From NCBI GenBank assembly GCA_013339765.2, contig CM023449.1, forward strand, positions 34,609,702 through 34,673,701: 64,000 nucleotides of DNA. Reading direction: 5' to 3'. A program made the position numbers and the translations under genes. Positions 40,745-52,844 of the stretch are shown here, one piece after another. The notes under the pieces were generated by a model, which had not been told where the DNA came from, made no database searches, and was given only the letters and a program-made list of their open reading frames with translations. The DNA comes from Haemaphysalis longicornis (taxonomy: Eukaryota > Arthropoda > Arachnida > Ixodida > Ixodidae). Each line of letters starts with the position of its first letter. The stretch's first letter is position 1.

Positions 40745-42510
40745 ACTCAGTCTCAATACAAAATTACTCATTTGGTGTCCTTTCAGTAAGCGAAAGAGAA
40801 GGGAAAAGAAAGAGAAGGGAAAAAGGAAGAGAAGGGATTTCAATGCCAGCACTCATTGGAAATTTCCGGGCATGCTTGCTTGAGATCACATACAGCAGCG
40901 CCTAGAGCTGTAGCCTGCTAACGAGGTGGCAGAAAAAAAAACTCTGCAGGAATTGATAGAATTGTCCAGTAATGCGTAGCACTCTGACGCCGCTTGTCTA
41001 GAGTGAGTTCTTCACAGCTAAATTTTGGCTGACTGTGGGGTTTTTAACCCGCGCCGACGCAACGCAGCGATGAGGCGCACCGTAGTGGGGGGGTTCCGGA
41101 TTAATTTTGACCACCTGGAGATTTTTAAACGTGCGCCGAAATCTCGTACACACGGGCTTTTTTGGGCTATAAGTAGCGAACGATCTTTTGAAGTACTTTT
41201 TGGGTTCTTTTCGCCGGGATGAAAATTTTATACCGTTAGGGGCCCCTTTATTTTCGCAAATTTTTTTTTTTTTTGTACATGCCAGGTGTTTCAAACTTCG
41301 TCTATTTACGCTATTCTTTATTCGTACTTTAAACGCTCTTTTGCGGACTTCTTTCGGTTATTCTTCGGGTCGGGGGGAAAATTGTGTAAGTATTTTATTT
41401 TATTTTATTTCTACCTTTTTATGTCTATTGTATTTTAATTTTAAATTTTGCATTCTATTATTTTATATTTCAATTCTGTCCGACCCGATTATCTACACTT
41501 ACGCTATTATAAAAATTAATGGTTACTTCCGCGAAATCTGAATTTTTGTAGTAATGCAGGCAGTTACATGGTTAGTCATTGTAGCTGTTTTTATTCCTAT
41601 TTTGAACGTATTTTTTGCGGATTTTTTTTCACTTATTCTTCGGTTTTGGGGAGATGTGTAAGATGCATATTTTTTCTAAATTTTGTCAGATCATCTTTGA
41701 ACATTTTGACTACCTAGAGGCAATCTAGTATAGTCCCTCAGAAACTTTGCCTCTCTTTTTTTTTTTTTTTCAAAATTCTTCCAAACAATTCCCCCTCCGT
41801 TTACGCTATTGAGTTTTTCGGGGACCGCCCACTTACCGGTGTAGTGCTGGAAGGGGTCCAGGGATAAGTATTATTATTACCAGGAGGAGTACAAAAAGGA
41901 CCAGCACGAGTACTCCCACATGAAACAGTAATGAGAGGACGACGACTGATCCTTCTCCGAAGACTGTCCCATGGGGCGGGTTTCTATGGTTACAGAAAAA
42001 AGAAAGACGAGAAAGACGTCAGTTCGACTGTCTACAAGCCGCCGACAAATTAGCGTTATCGTCCCAATTTCGCTCTTACGCGCTACAGATGCACCGCTCC
42101 TGCTTACTTCGCGGTAGGTCAATACTAAGAATTCTGAAAAATTGCAGACAGCAACAAGCTATGCGCATGCGCTGTCCGCACTACGTTGTGAAATAATTCG
42201 GGAAAAACCAAGCAAGTTGCGGCCCCTACATCAGCATCCCTTTGCCGGTGCTATTGATGCGTAGAAAGCAGAAAACTGGACGGCGGGATAAGATGTTGGC
42301 TCCGTTAGAACAGTTCTGGGCGTTCGTTTACCGCTTCCAACCCAATCGTTCACCTGCATCTCCTATACCCCAACCCCAACAACGAAGAGGAAAGCGTCAG
42401 TAGTGTCAGTAGCCACGGCGTCTGCTGCTGTGGGGGTGTAGAGGTTCCGCCTCAGCCTCCTGTTCTCACAGGTGGTGATTGCAGTCCGGCTGTTTACAGT
42501 CGTAGTTTTT
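40745..42510 (-). pseudogene. R cassette, type I core, block A3 (damaged)
   Basis: Core 41837-41983 is identical in length to A1/A2 and keeps the hydrophobic frame and GTAAGT (41831-41836). The terminal-exon acceptor is lost (GGGTCGGGGGG replaces GGGTCTGGGGG), and many homopolymer indels lie between. NRF1-like site at 42162-42172. Confidence 0.45.
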
Positions 42511-42808
42511 GTAGCGTGAGCTACACTGGTCGTGACTGAGCAGTTTCGCGTGGCTCCTGGAGAGCCGTGCTGCGCACGCGCGAGGAGCAGTGCCGTCTCC
42601 CGGCGCACATCCAGCGCGCCGGAGCCCCCCGCCGCCGCGATTAGATTGGATTGCATTGGATTGGAGTGGACTGGACCGGAAATTGTTTTAGCGGCAGTAA
42701 GCATGATAATAAACCACTCCTAGACAACCAGGAAACCTAAGAATAACCAGCTGAACCTTAGCTCACGCTATACGTATATCCTGCCATGGTCGAGCTAAGC
42801 CACTGCTA
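42511..42808 (-). mobile_element. SINE-1, block A3
   Basis: Complete minus copy, differing from the A2 copy by a few C and G run changes. Confidence 0.7.
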
Positions 42809-42824
42809 TTTTTTACATTTTGAT

Positions 42825-44065
42825 GGCTTAGGTTAGTGTTCGGTGCTTTAAATGATTGTTTCTGATCGTCATGTTGTATAAGGTTTGTTTACGTTACGTT
42901 TCGCAAAAGGGGGGGCGAAGAAGCGCCTGATGCAGCCTTCTTTCATCCAAAAGCGCAAATGGACTTCGCTTTACCCCATGTGCTGATGGGGCCGTCGGGT
43001 GGCGCTTTAGACACAGCCTTTTTGTTAACGGAGTGGCGCGTGTTATGTAAGGGACGTTCGAGTGCGGTGCAAGCAGGATGCAGCAGAAGCTTCAACGGCA
43101 AACAAAAGTTGAAACTTCCGGATGTTTGTAAAGACACTACCTCTGCGAACGATCGTTTGCTACACGAAACTCAATAACTACCAGAGAAGTAGATAATACC
43201 GCGCCAGACTCATTCTGGCAATTCACAAACCCCCGCCCAAAAGTCATTGTCACTCGGGCACAGCTTGAACCTTAGTTGCTCCCTTCCGGCTAAAATCTAC
43301 AGCCTGCTGTTTATAGAAAAAGGCTGAGCGCAGCAGAGATCAAGTCTAATAGTAAAATAGAACACACAAAGCATTTGTCAAAGACGGCGCCGATCAAAGG
43401 CGAACACAACACAAACGTTTCGATGGTGTCGGGGCAGTTCTCCCTTCTGGGCAGCTTGCACCCGATGCGTTCCCAATTCATAAAATGCAGTAACTACGAT
43501 GCCTGGGCACGCTTTCGGTGAGTGGTTGAACTCCGCGAAACGTGTCACTCTGTTCACAAACTAAAAAGCAACAAACGTCACCTCTTTCCATAATTATTCA
43601 AACGCACTGCGTTACCACGTTTGCGAGTCAACTAACAACGAGACAAAAATCTCGATCCATCCCACACTGGGACGGTAATGACCAGTGAAACTTTTTTAGC
43701 GCACGACATCAAGGTTACACCGAATGTATTTGAAAATAAAGAAATGGGTAGATTTTATTTCTGTTGATTGTTGGCGGCTGTCATTCCTAGGGAAGACACC
43801 GTTACAGCCCGTTTTCTGCTGAGCATTCGCGATAAAGTGGGCATTGCCGCAGAAAATCAAAGCGCGTTTCTTAAGAGAACGGTGGCTACGACACGAATCT
43901 TTCTCCCATTCAACCTGAGTCAAAGTCAGAGTTCAAAATTCGATCTGTTACGACCGTATCTAAATGGCGTAATCTGATAGACACCGGCCTCCTACACCGT
44001 GGACGCTGGCTTCATAACGTGAGGGACTAAGGTTCCATTTCGACCACGGCAAGCGTTTCATTTGG
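42825..44065 (+). repeat. S and U segments, block A3
   Basis: Matches 35865-37110 almost perfectly except in 43175-43590, where divergence rises clearly (for example the TGTTTATAG replacement that puts a stop in the small minus frame). This patch looks like a conversion tract. Confidence 0.55.
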
Positions 44066-44214
44066 GGGCCCTTATTATCGCTTATTATCACTTTTTCGCT
44101 TATTATCATCGTCGTTTTGTAAAACTCATTGTGAAAGTTGGCTTTCCAGCAGGGTTTTCAGGTGTTACGATCTACGGTGCAGGTAAGGCCTAGAGAGCTT
44201 CGCTTTACTATCGT

Positions 44215-46972
44215 AAGGCTGTGTGTACCAGTACCTCCCGTCCCCCCCGCCGACCCCCCTCCCGAGTTACGCGGGCGGGGCCCAAATGCCAAGCTCGACG
44301 CCGACATCGAGGAATGGGAGGTGCGGGCAGTCATCCAAACGATAAACAGCAAGTCCGCCCCAGGGCCGGACGGGGTTACCAACAAAGCGCTACGCAACCT
44401 GAGCGATGCGGCGATAAAATCGCTGACGGGGTACTACAACCAGTGCTGGCGAACCGGCAAGCCCCCGGGCCAGCTGGAAGGAGGCAAAGACGGTCCTGAT
44501 CCCGAACCCGGGGAAAAGGAACCGAGCATAGACAACCTGCGGCCGATATCCCTGACGTCCTGCGTGGGGAAGGTGCTGGAGCACGTCCTGCTCAACAGGT
44601 GGCAGACATACCTCGAAGAGAAGGCCTGTACCCGGACACCATGCTGGGCTTCAGGGCCAAGTTAAGCACCCAGGACGCAATGTTGCTGCTAAAGAACGAA
44701 GTCATCGACCGGCCGGCCAGCTCCATGGACAACCGGGCGGTGCTCGGCCTAGACCTGAAAGGGGCGTTTGACAACGTCCGACACTCAGCCATCCTGGACC
44801 AGGTCTCGCGCCTCAACATGGGGAGAGGTCGTTCGCGTACATTCGCGACTTCCTCTCGGGCCGCACCGCGAGGATCGTTGCCGGTGACATGGAGCTGCCA
44901 AAGAAGAGCCTGGGGAGCACGGGGACGCCACAGGGCGCCGTGATCTCGCCGACGCTGTTTAACATCGTAATGATCGGGGTCGCCCAGCGCCTCCAGGGCG
45001 TCCCGAAAGTCGGACACACTATATACGCGGACGACATCACGCTGTGGGTGTCCGGCGGCAGTGACGGCGAGATCGAGGCGTCCCTGCAAGAGGCCATCGA
45101 CGCAGTCGAAGATCACCTAAAAGACACGGGTCTGACGTGCTCCCCGACCAAGTCGGAGCTGCTGGTACTAACCCCCAAAGAGAAAGGAAGCCACAAGAGA
45201 GGAGAAGAAGAAAGAAACAATAACATCCACCTGAAGACGCGGGACGGGACGGCCATTCCGAGGGTGAAGACGCTGCGAGTCCTCGGACTACACATCGACG
45301 CCCACGGACACAACGGCTTCACCGTTGCCAAGTTGGAATCAAAAGTCGCAATGGCCTTGAGGTTGATCAAAAGAGTGGCGTCCAGACACGGAGGCATGAG
45401 AGAGGCGAATCTCCTCAGGCTGGTCCAGTCGTTCGCCGTCAGCCACGTTGCATATGTAGCTATTCCACAATTGGACGGTGGCGGAGCGAGGGAAAGTGGA
45501 CGCTCTGCTACGCAAAGCTTATAAGACAGCCCTGGGCCTATACGCACATACCAACACAGAAAGGCTTCTCGAACTGGGGGTGCACAAAACCCTCAGCGAG
45601 ATAGCCGAGGCCCAGGGCACCGCGCAGATCGCGAGGCTTACGCAGACGAAACTGGTAGGGCTATTCTACGTAGGGTAGGCTACCGGTCGGAATTAACGCG
45701 AGAAGGGGAAAGCGAGAGCGGCGGATGCGGCGGCGGGAGCGGTGGCGGTGGTCGCGGTGGTGGAGGCGGGGGGTGGCCGGCAAGCCGGCCGCCGATGCCG
45801 AAGCCGGCGCGGTCGCTGCCGCGCGGGCTGCTCGCCCTCATGCACGTGCCGCCGCTGCCGAAGCACATGGACCCCGAAGAGAACCGAGAGCGGCGAGCGG
45901 CCAGAGCGAAAGCCCTGACGGACGTGCACGCGGCGGACACCAACGCCTTCTACGTGGACGCGGCGGAATACCCAGGCCGCCGGGGCACGTACGCCGGGGG
46001 CCGTGTTGCAGCGACCTCCGGGGAAGCTGTGCTCGGCGGGCAGCGTCAGGGCCCGGGACTCAAAGCAAGCGGAGGAGCTGGCGATCGCGCTGGCCCTAGT
46101 GGACCCACGGTGCGCGACAGTGATCAGTGACTCGCGAAACGCGATACTGAGCTACGCTCGGAACTCTGTGTCGGAGGGGCAAACAGGGTGTGCGGGGCCC
46201 TGCCCCGACGGACGCTACCGGTGGTCCTCAAGTGGTTCCCGGCACACGTGGGACCGGTGGGGACCGGGACCAACCGCAACGAGGAGGCGGACCGAGCGGC
46301 GCGCGTGCTAACGAGACACGATGGCGCCGCCGTCGCTGGTGGGGGCCGCTGCCGCGGCTGCTGCTGCTGCGCCCGAGGAGGGTGCGGCGGCGGCTCGGGC
46401 GGCGGCTGCGGCCGAGGCGAGTCTGCCTCCTCCTCCTACTCCATCGAACGCGGAAGACTACTACAGGGAAGAAGAGGAGGCAACCCCGGTCAGCTCCTAC
46501 AAGGATGTGCTTGCGTGGTACAGAGAGACTAGGCGCGCCTTCCCGCCGCCACACCGTAAACTCACCAGGAGGGAAGGGGTGCTCGTGCGACAGCTCCAAA
46601 CGCGGGCGATATGGACGCCCGTGGTCGCCAAGCACGTGTGCCCCGAACTATACCCAACGGACGAGTGTGCGCTGTGCGGGAGCGCTCGTGCGACCATGCA
46701 GCACATGCTGTGGGGTTGTCTCAATCAACCACCGACAACAACAACGGAGGAGGACGATGATCCGCTCCCACCAAGCGTGAGGGACGCGGTCACCAGCGTC
46801 AACTACGAACTCCAAAAGATGGCTGCCGAGCTCGCGCTCGCGGCCATCGAACGCCAGCGGCCGAAAGTGCGACTTTCCACCACCCCTTGCACGGGGTCCG
46901 GCGAGTAGCGCCAGTAGGTAACCCACCGGGTTTACGCAGGCATGAATAAATGTTTCTCTCTCTCTCTGTGTC
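44215..46972 (+). pseudogene. GC-rich I/R1-type LINE: reverse transcriptase, RNase H, CCHC and tail
   Basis: A 5'-truncated but otherwise nearly complete ORF2, in several frames because of indels. The fingers and LDLKGAFDNV block lie before 44800. GTPQGAVISPTLFNIVMIGV and the intact catalytic TIYADDITLW (YADD at 45024-45035) follow in one frame (44889-45524). After a frameshift comes ERGKVDALLRKAYKTALGL. An RNase H domain lies at about 45945-46320 with YVDAA, AEELAIALAL, ISDSRNAI and WFPAHVG...EEAD, so all acidic catalytic positions and the His are recognisable. The 46321-46908 frame carries a CALCGSARATMQHMLWGC knuckle. A short 3' UTR has AATAAA and ends in CTCTCTCTCTCTG. Endonuclease is missing. 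It inserted in segment W: the empty site is at 14013-14040. At least five indels make it inactive. Confidence 0.85.
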
Positions 46973-48892
46973 CGAGTTGCTAAGTGCGATGCGATGACGA
47001 CACAATTACTCCAACATCAACCCGGCAGAGCTGCGCTTTGTATTTCTTGCATATTACAAACGTGCTGCTGCGGTGTACGTATGACTCTCGAACACGCAAG
47101 TCAGCGTGCCCAACTCGGGTTCCCTCCGCGGTTCTTCCCGCGGCCTTCTGGGATCGTTCCGCACCAAAATGTGAATATTTCTTGTGACCAACACTAACAG
47201 CGTGTCACCTCCCTCTCCGGAACCTCCGCGAGCAGTGAAATTAGGGACCAAAACAATTGAGCCCCTTTTTTGAACTATCGTTGCAAAGTGGAAGGTAGCA
47301 CGGGAGCCCGCACATATGGCATTTGCGCGATTCTAAAACACCCCCATTGTAACGCGCAGATAGGTTTACTTTACAACACGCCGGTTCTACCGCACATATC
47401 TGAAATACATGACACCAAGTATTCGGCAGAACATTATTGGACACACGGAACTGGGGCCGCAAAAACCACTTTTTACACTCGTTTATCCATCGCTCTCTGG
47501 TATTAAAGCTGGAGCCGGGAACATCGGAAGCGTTTGCTGTTGGAATGAGTAGATAAAATAGATACACTAAAACTTATACACGTGATGTTGAATTACTTTG
47601 GATTGATTTGGATTCCGCGAGGAGTTAGCGCTTGAAGCCGTTTTGAAGCATGTTTCATTTTGAGCCCGATTGTAACGCGCACAGCAATTTGAAGGCTACA
47701 TTTAGGGAAACAAGAGCTCGCATTAGATTCGTGCCAATACGGTAGTCCTCATGGCAGGATGACTGTGGTCGAACGGGTTGTTCCGCCACCTCTTCACGCA
47801 GGTCAAGGGCGTTATGTATCTACTTTACGCTGCTTTACCCGCCCCATAGTTGAACAGTCGGTGCGCGTGTCTCAGGTAACGCGTAGTTTGATTAAATACT
47901 AGAACAACGCGGTGTATTTGCAAATTATTAGAGTAGTATAACACAGATACAAATTTGCCTCTGCAGTGCGGTGACATGTCAGCACCCTGATACAAAAGGA
48001 ATGCCATAAAAGATCATGTGACAGACACACATAGTGAGACTGAGTCCAGCCTGCTGCCGAAGCCATAGGGTTTGCCACGTTATGTCCGGAAAATGTCATG
48101 CATGGCAATTATTTTACTCATGAAAAATTGCGAATAATACATGAATACAAAATTGTTCAAAATTAAGAGGGCGCAAGTTACATTTGCGCAGGAGGATACC
48201 CATTCGGAGTAGAGAAAAGACGGGTTCACTACGAAAAGATAACGTCCAAGTAAGGACACTCGCATTCCTAGAATGAACGCGTTCTTGTTTTATATACTGG
48301 GGCCAAGAAAGACAAATCCTTAGCACTTCACCAAAGGCGTGCCTCATAGCGCAAGTGTTGGGCGCGTCAATGTGACAAACTAATAATGGTACAGGAAAAG
48401 TGCCCCCAGATGACACTTTTAAAGCGAATTGACAGAGCGCACGACCAAACGCTCGGAAACTTCCCTGGTTCATACCGTACAGAGTAAGGGGAAACCAGTA
48501 GGGCAGCTCAACAAAACGGCTCGTTGGGCGGGTTGCTTCATGATTACAGAAATAAGGTTGCGCGGAGTCGTAACGAGAACGTTGAGCTGACAGGATGCGA
48601 GCAGTGTGCCACATAAAGTAGGGCTCGAGCGGCGAAACAATAGAAATTTCGGATGATTGGCCCCTGAAAAAGAAGACCTACGAAAAGAACGATGCGATCC
48701 CCTGAGCTAACTCGGCTAAGCTCTACAATGGCAAAAATAACAGATTTATTAGCGTAACAATGAAGCAAAAAGACCACAACAATTTCCCAGCAAAACAAGA
48801 ATAAATTAAAACAGAACCTAAAGTTCCAGTATCCAGCATATTCACTTGAGTGACGGGCAGGCAAGTGGAAGTGTGCGGAGTATTTTCACCTC
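46973..48892. other. W segment of block A3, right of the LINE
   Basis: Matches 14030-15948. No gene is assigned. The minus frame 48114-48614 corresponds to that at 15167-15661 and differs by a few amino-acid changes, without recognisable motif. Confidence 0.4.
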
Positions 48893-48896
48893 AAAA

Positions 48897-48968
<72 letters not shown>

Positions 48969-49190
48969 TATCAACTGAGTGTTTGATCGACTGATTGACC
49001 GGTTCACTGATTGAGTGACTGACTGACAGGTTGGTTGATTGATTGGTGTATTGATTGATCGATTTAATACGTCGAAGATACACCCGGGCTATGAGGCGGG
49101 CACGCCGCACTGAGGGTCTCCGGATTAGTTTTGACCACCTGGGTAGCGAAATCTCGACACACGGCGTCCGTGCGTTTCGCCTCCACCAGA
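48893..49190 (-). mobile_element. Ruka-like SINE with (GATT)n tail, block A3
   Basis: Equivalent of 15949-16262. The GATT run is uninterrupted but shorter overall. Confidence 0.65.
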
Positions 49191-51033
49191 AAAGCTGTAG
49201 CGTGCTAATGCTAATGAGGCGGCAGTAAAAAAACTCTGCAGGAATTCAGAGTTGTCCACTAACGCGTAGCACTCTGATGCCGCTTGTCTATAGAGAGTTC
49301 TTTACAGCCAAATATGGCTGACTGTAGGGTTTAACGCGCCACGCAACGCCAGCGTTGAGGCGCGCCGTAGTGGAGGGTTCCGGATTAATTTTGACCACCT
49401 GGAGATACTTAACGTGCGCCGAAATCTCGTGCACACGGGCGTTTTTGGCTATGAGTAGCGAACAATCTTTTGAAGTACTATTTGGTTCTTTTCGCCAGTG
49501 ATGTAAATTAATACCGTTATGGGCCTTTACTTCGCTAATTGTCTTTTTTGTACATGCCAGGTGTTTCAAACTTAATCTATTTACGCCATTTTTTATTCGT
49601 ACTTTAAATGTTCTTTTGCGGACTTCTTTCGGTTATTCTTCGGGTCTGGGGGAGATTATGTAAGTATTTTATTTTCTTTTATTTCTATCTATTTTATTTC
49701 TATTGTATTTCAATTTTAAATTTTGCATTCTATTATTTTATATTTAAATTCCGTCCTACCGATTATCTACACTTACGCTATTATAACGATCAATGGTTAC
49801 TTCCGCGAAATCTGAATTTTTGTAGTAATGGCTGGGCAGTTACATGGTAGTCATTGTAGCTGTTTTTATTCGTATTTTGAACGTATTTTTAGCGGACGTT
49901 TTTCGCTTATTCTTCGGTTTTTGGGGGTAGATGTGCAAGATGCATATTTTTCTAAATATTGTCAGATCATCTTTGAACATTTTGACTACCTAGCGGCAAT
50001 CTAGTATAGTCCCTCAGAAACTTGTCTCTCTGTCGTTTTTTTTTTTTTTTTTTTTTCAAAATTCTGTCCAACGAATTACCTCCGTTTACGCTATTGAGTT
50101 TTTCGTGGCCGCCCACTTACGGGCCGGCTCTGCCGGCAGCGCAGGTTCGATCACGCATTAATCTGGTTGGGCGTGGTCGCCTTGGCATTGGAGCTGTTCT
50201 TTGGTTTCGCCGCGGTTACGGCATAGGTGGGGGCCTTCTCTATGGTTGCAGAAAAAGGAAGACGAGAAAGACGTCAGTTCGACTGCCTACAAGCCGGCGA
50301 CAAGTTAATCTTTATCGTCCCAATTACGCTCTTACGCGCTACAGATGCAGCGCCTCCTGCGTTACTTCGCGGTAGGTCAATACTAAGAGAAGTCTGAAAA
50401 ATTGCAGACAGCAAACAAGCAATTGCGCATGCGCTGTCCGCACTACGTTGTGAAATAATTATTCAGGAACCAAAGCAGTTGCGGCCCCTAACATCAGCAT
50501 CCCTTTGCCGGTGCTATTGATGCGTAGAAAGCAGAAAACTGGACGGCTGGATAAGATGTCGGCTCCGTGAAAACAGTTCTGGGCCTTTGTTGTTTACCTC
50601 TTCCAACCCAATCATTCACCTGCATGATGATGATGATGATGATTTCTATTGGTTTCCCCTTTGTATCGGGGTGATGACATGTCATCTTACCAAAAAGGAC
50701 TAATATACCTATGTTTTACACTCTTGGTTTAATACTAGCGCTGCTCCTGCACCCCAAACCCAACAACGAAGACGATAGCGTCAGTAGTGTCTTTTTGGCG
50801 TTCAGATTCGATTGTCCTGCACTATCGGCGGTAGTCAGACACAAACGCGCTTTCGTTACAATGTCTAGACGCTCAGCGCACAGCTATGGCTACCGTGCCG
50901 ACCGACTCAAAATTCTAAGACTCGGCTGCCTAGAGCCACGGCGTCTGCTGCTGTGGTGTTGTAGAGGTTCCGCCTCAGATTCCTGTTCTCACAGGTGGTG
51001 GTTGCAGTCCGGCTGTTTACAGTCGTAGTTTTT
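49190..51033 (-). other. R cassette with type IV core
   Basis: SINE fragment at 49355, terminal exon 49593-49645, GTAAGT donor at 50115-50120, core 50121-50239, acceptor-like TTTTTCTGCAACCATAG, NRF1-like site 50424-50434 and a (GAT)n run at 50626. The core has no similarity to types I-III, is GC-rich, and has stops in all three minus frames. It therefore looks like a non-coding replacement of the hydrophobic exon. Confidence 0.45.
49593..49645 (-). CDS. Predicted terminal exon of the R mini-gene, fourth intact copy
   Basis: Phase 1 reading PKNNRKKSAKEHLKYE then stop, again overlapping AATAAA, with the CCCCCAG acceptor. It shares the Arg-to-His change with the 16663-16715 copy, as expected if these two occupy equivalent positions in the array. 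Confidence 0.3.
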
Positions 51034-51336
51034 GTAGCGTGAGCTACACTGGTCGAGACTGCGCAGTTTCGCGTGGCTCCTGGAGAGCCGTGCTGCGCAT
51101 GCGCGAGGAGCAGTGCCGTCTCCCGGCGCACATCCAGCGCGCCGGAGCCACCGCCGCCGCAATTAGATTGGATTGCATTGGATTGGAGTGGATTGGACCA
51201 GAAATTTTTTTAGCGGCAGTAAGCAAGATAATCAAGCTAATCCTAGAAAACCAGCAAACCTAAGAATAACCAGCTGAACGCTTAACCAGCTCACGCTATA
51301 CGTATATCCTGCCATAGTCGAGCTAAGCCACTGCTA
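51034..51336 (-). mobile_element. SINE-1 between R cassettes
   Basis: Complete minus copy. It separates the type IV cassette from the S repeat of block E2 and has a small CTTAACCAG insertion near the B-box side, also present at 61100. Confidence 0.7.
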
Positions 51337-51659
51337 TTTTTTTACATTTTGATGGCTTAGGTTAGTGTTCGGTGCTTTAAATGATTGTTTCTGATCGTCA
51401 TGTTGTATTAGGTTTGTTTTCGTTACGTTTCCCCTAAAGGGGGACGAAGTAGCGCCAGATGCAGCCTTTTTCACCCAAAAGAGCAAATGGACTTCGCTTT
51501 AGCCATGTGCTTATAGGGCCGTCGGGTGGCGCTTTAGACACAGCCTTTTCGTTAACGGAGTAGCGGGTGTTATGTAAGGGACGTTCGAGTGTGGTGCAAG
51601 CAGGATGCAGCAGAAGCTTCAACGACAAACAAAAGTTGAAACTGCAGCCGCCCACTTAC

Positions 51660-51791
51660 GTGTAATGGAATCCTCCGGCCCATGGGAATTTGGACAGCCA
51701 TGTAGAGCAGCACCATGACAACACCTACTAGGACAGCCATAAAGACGAAGACCGCCACGATCATCAGGAAGCATTCGTCAGAGAGGGCCAT
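51660..51791 (-). CDS. R cassette type II core: predicted start exon of a one-helix membrane protein
   Basis: Directly after the acceptor-like TTTTTTCTGTAACCACAG, the exon begins G-ATG and encodes 44 residues: MALSDECF, then a strong hydrophobic segment (LMIVAVFVFMAVLVGVVMVL, LYMAV), then QIPMGRRIPLH up to a perfect GTAAGT (51654-51659). A short acidic N-terminus, one helix and a basic flank would suit a small type III/I membrane protein with its basic side inside. This is the only core with an in-frame ATG. Its E1 twin (26617-26750) is frameshifted. The intron and terminal exon normally following are replaced by the S repeat, so it could only splice to a distant terminal exon (nearest 49593-49645) or be read on to a stop at 51570. 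Confidence 0.35.
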
Positions 51792-51971
51792 CCTGTGGTT
51801 ACAGAAAAAAGAAAGACGAGAAAGACGTCAGTTCGACTGCGTACAAGCCGCCGACAAATTAGCGTTATCGTCCCAATTACGCTCTTACGCGCTACAGATG
51901 CAGCGCTCCTGCGTTACTTCGCGGTAGATCAATACGAGGAAGTCTGAAAAATTGTAGACAGCAACAAGCAA

Positions 51972-51982
51972 TGCGCATGCGC
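51972..51982. promoter_or_regulatory. NRF1-like site of the type II cassette, E2
   Basis: TGCGCATGCGC about 180 bases upstream of the type II exon. Confidence 0.35.
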
Positions 51983-52544
51983 TGTCCGCACTACGTTGTG
52001 AAGTAATTAATTCAGGAAACCAAGCAAGTTGCGGCCCCTACATCAGCATCCCTTTGCCGGTGCTATTGATGCGTAGAAAGCAGAAAACTGGACGGCGGGA
52101 TAAGATGTCGGCTCCGTGAGAACAGTTCTGGGCCTTTGTTTTTTACCTCTTCCAACCCAATCATTCACCTGCATGATGATGATGATTTCTATTGGTTTCC
52201 CCTTTGTATCGGGGTGATGACATGTCTTACCAAAAAGGACTAATATACCTATGTTTTACACTCTTGGTTTAATACTAGCGCTGCTCCTGCACCCCAAACC
52301 CAACAACGAAGACGATAGCGTCAGTAGTGTCTTTTTGGCGTTCAGATTCGATTGTCCTGCACTATCGGCGGTAGTCAGACACAAACGCGCTTTCGTTAGA
52401 ATGTCTAGAACGCTCAGCGCTACAGCTATGGCTACAGTGCCGACCGACTCAAATTTCTGCTGCTGTGGTGTTGTAGATGTTCCGCCTCAGATTCCTGTTC
52501 TCACAGGTGGTGGTTGCAGTCCGGCTGTTTACACTCGTAGTTTT

Positions 52545-52844
52545 GTAGCCGTGAGGCTACCTGGTCCGAGACTGAGCAGTTTCGCGTGGCTCCTGGAGAG
52601 CCGTGCTGCGCATGCGCGAGGAGCAGTGCCGTCTCCCGGCGCACATCCAGCGCGCCGGAGCCACCGCCGCCGCAATTAGATTGTATTGCATTGGATTGGA
52701 GTGGATTGGACCGGAAATTGTTTTAGCGGCAGTAATCAAGATTATCAAGCTACTCCTAGACAACCAGGAAACCTAAGAATAACCAGCTGAACCTTAGCTC
52801 ACGCTATACGTATATCCTGCCATAGTCGAGCTAAGCCACTGCTA
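52545..52844 (-). mobile_element. SINE-1 in block E2
   Basis: Complete minus copy matching 27545-27843, with an extra C and G in the terminal CACGCTAC-like end. Confidence 0.7.

Larger units (their letters stand above)
37946..44901 (+). repeat. Tandem duplication unit 2 (6.96 kb)
   Basis: Repeats 31007-37945 head to tail and then continues into the rest of the LINE (AAGAGCCTGGGGAGC). It carries many small indels next to runs of G, C, A or T relative to unit 1, most densely at 41025-41270 and 44270-44640. Confidence 0.85.

Noticed and set aside
45680..46130. Arg/Gly/Ala-rich frames on both strands in the GC-rich LINE
   Set aside because: They are shadow frames of the RNase H region, produced by its high GC content. 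The RNase H motifs lie in other frames.
50022..50375. Plus-strand frame through the type IV core with a basic C-terminus (RKRKTRKTSVR)
   Set aside because: The basic stretch is the complement of the polypyrimidine acceptor tract and occurs in all cassettes. The plus frame changes from copy to copy, whereas the minus frame keeps a helix in three core types.
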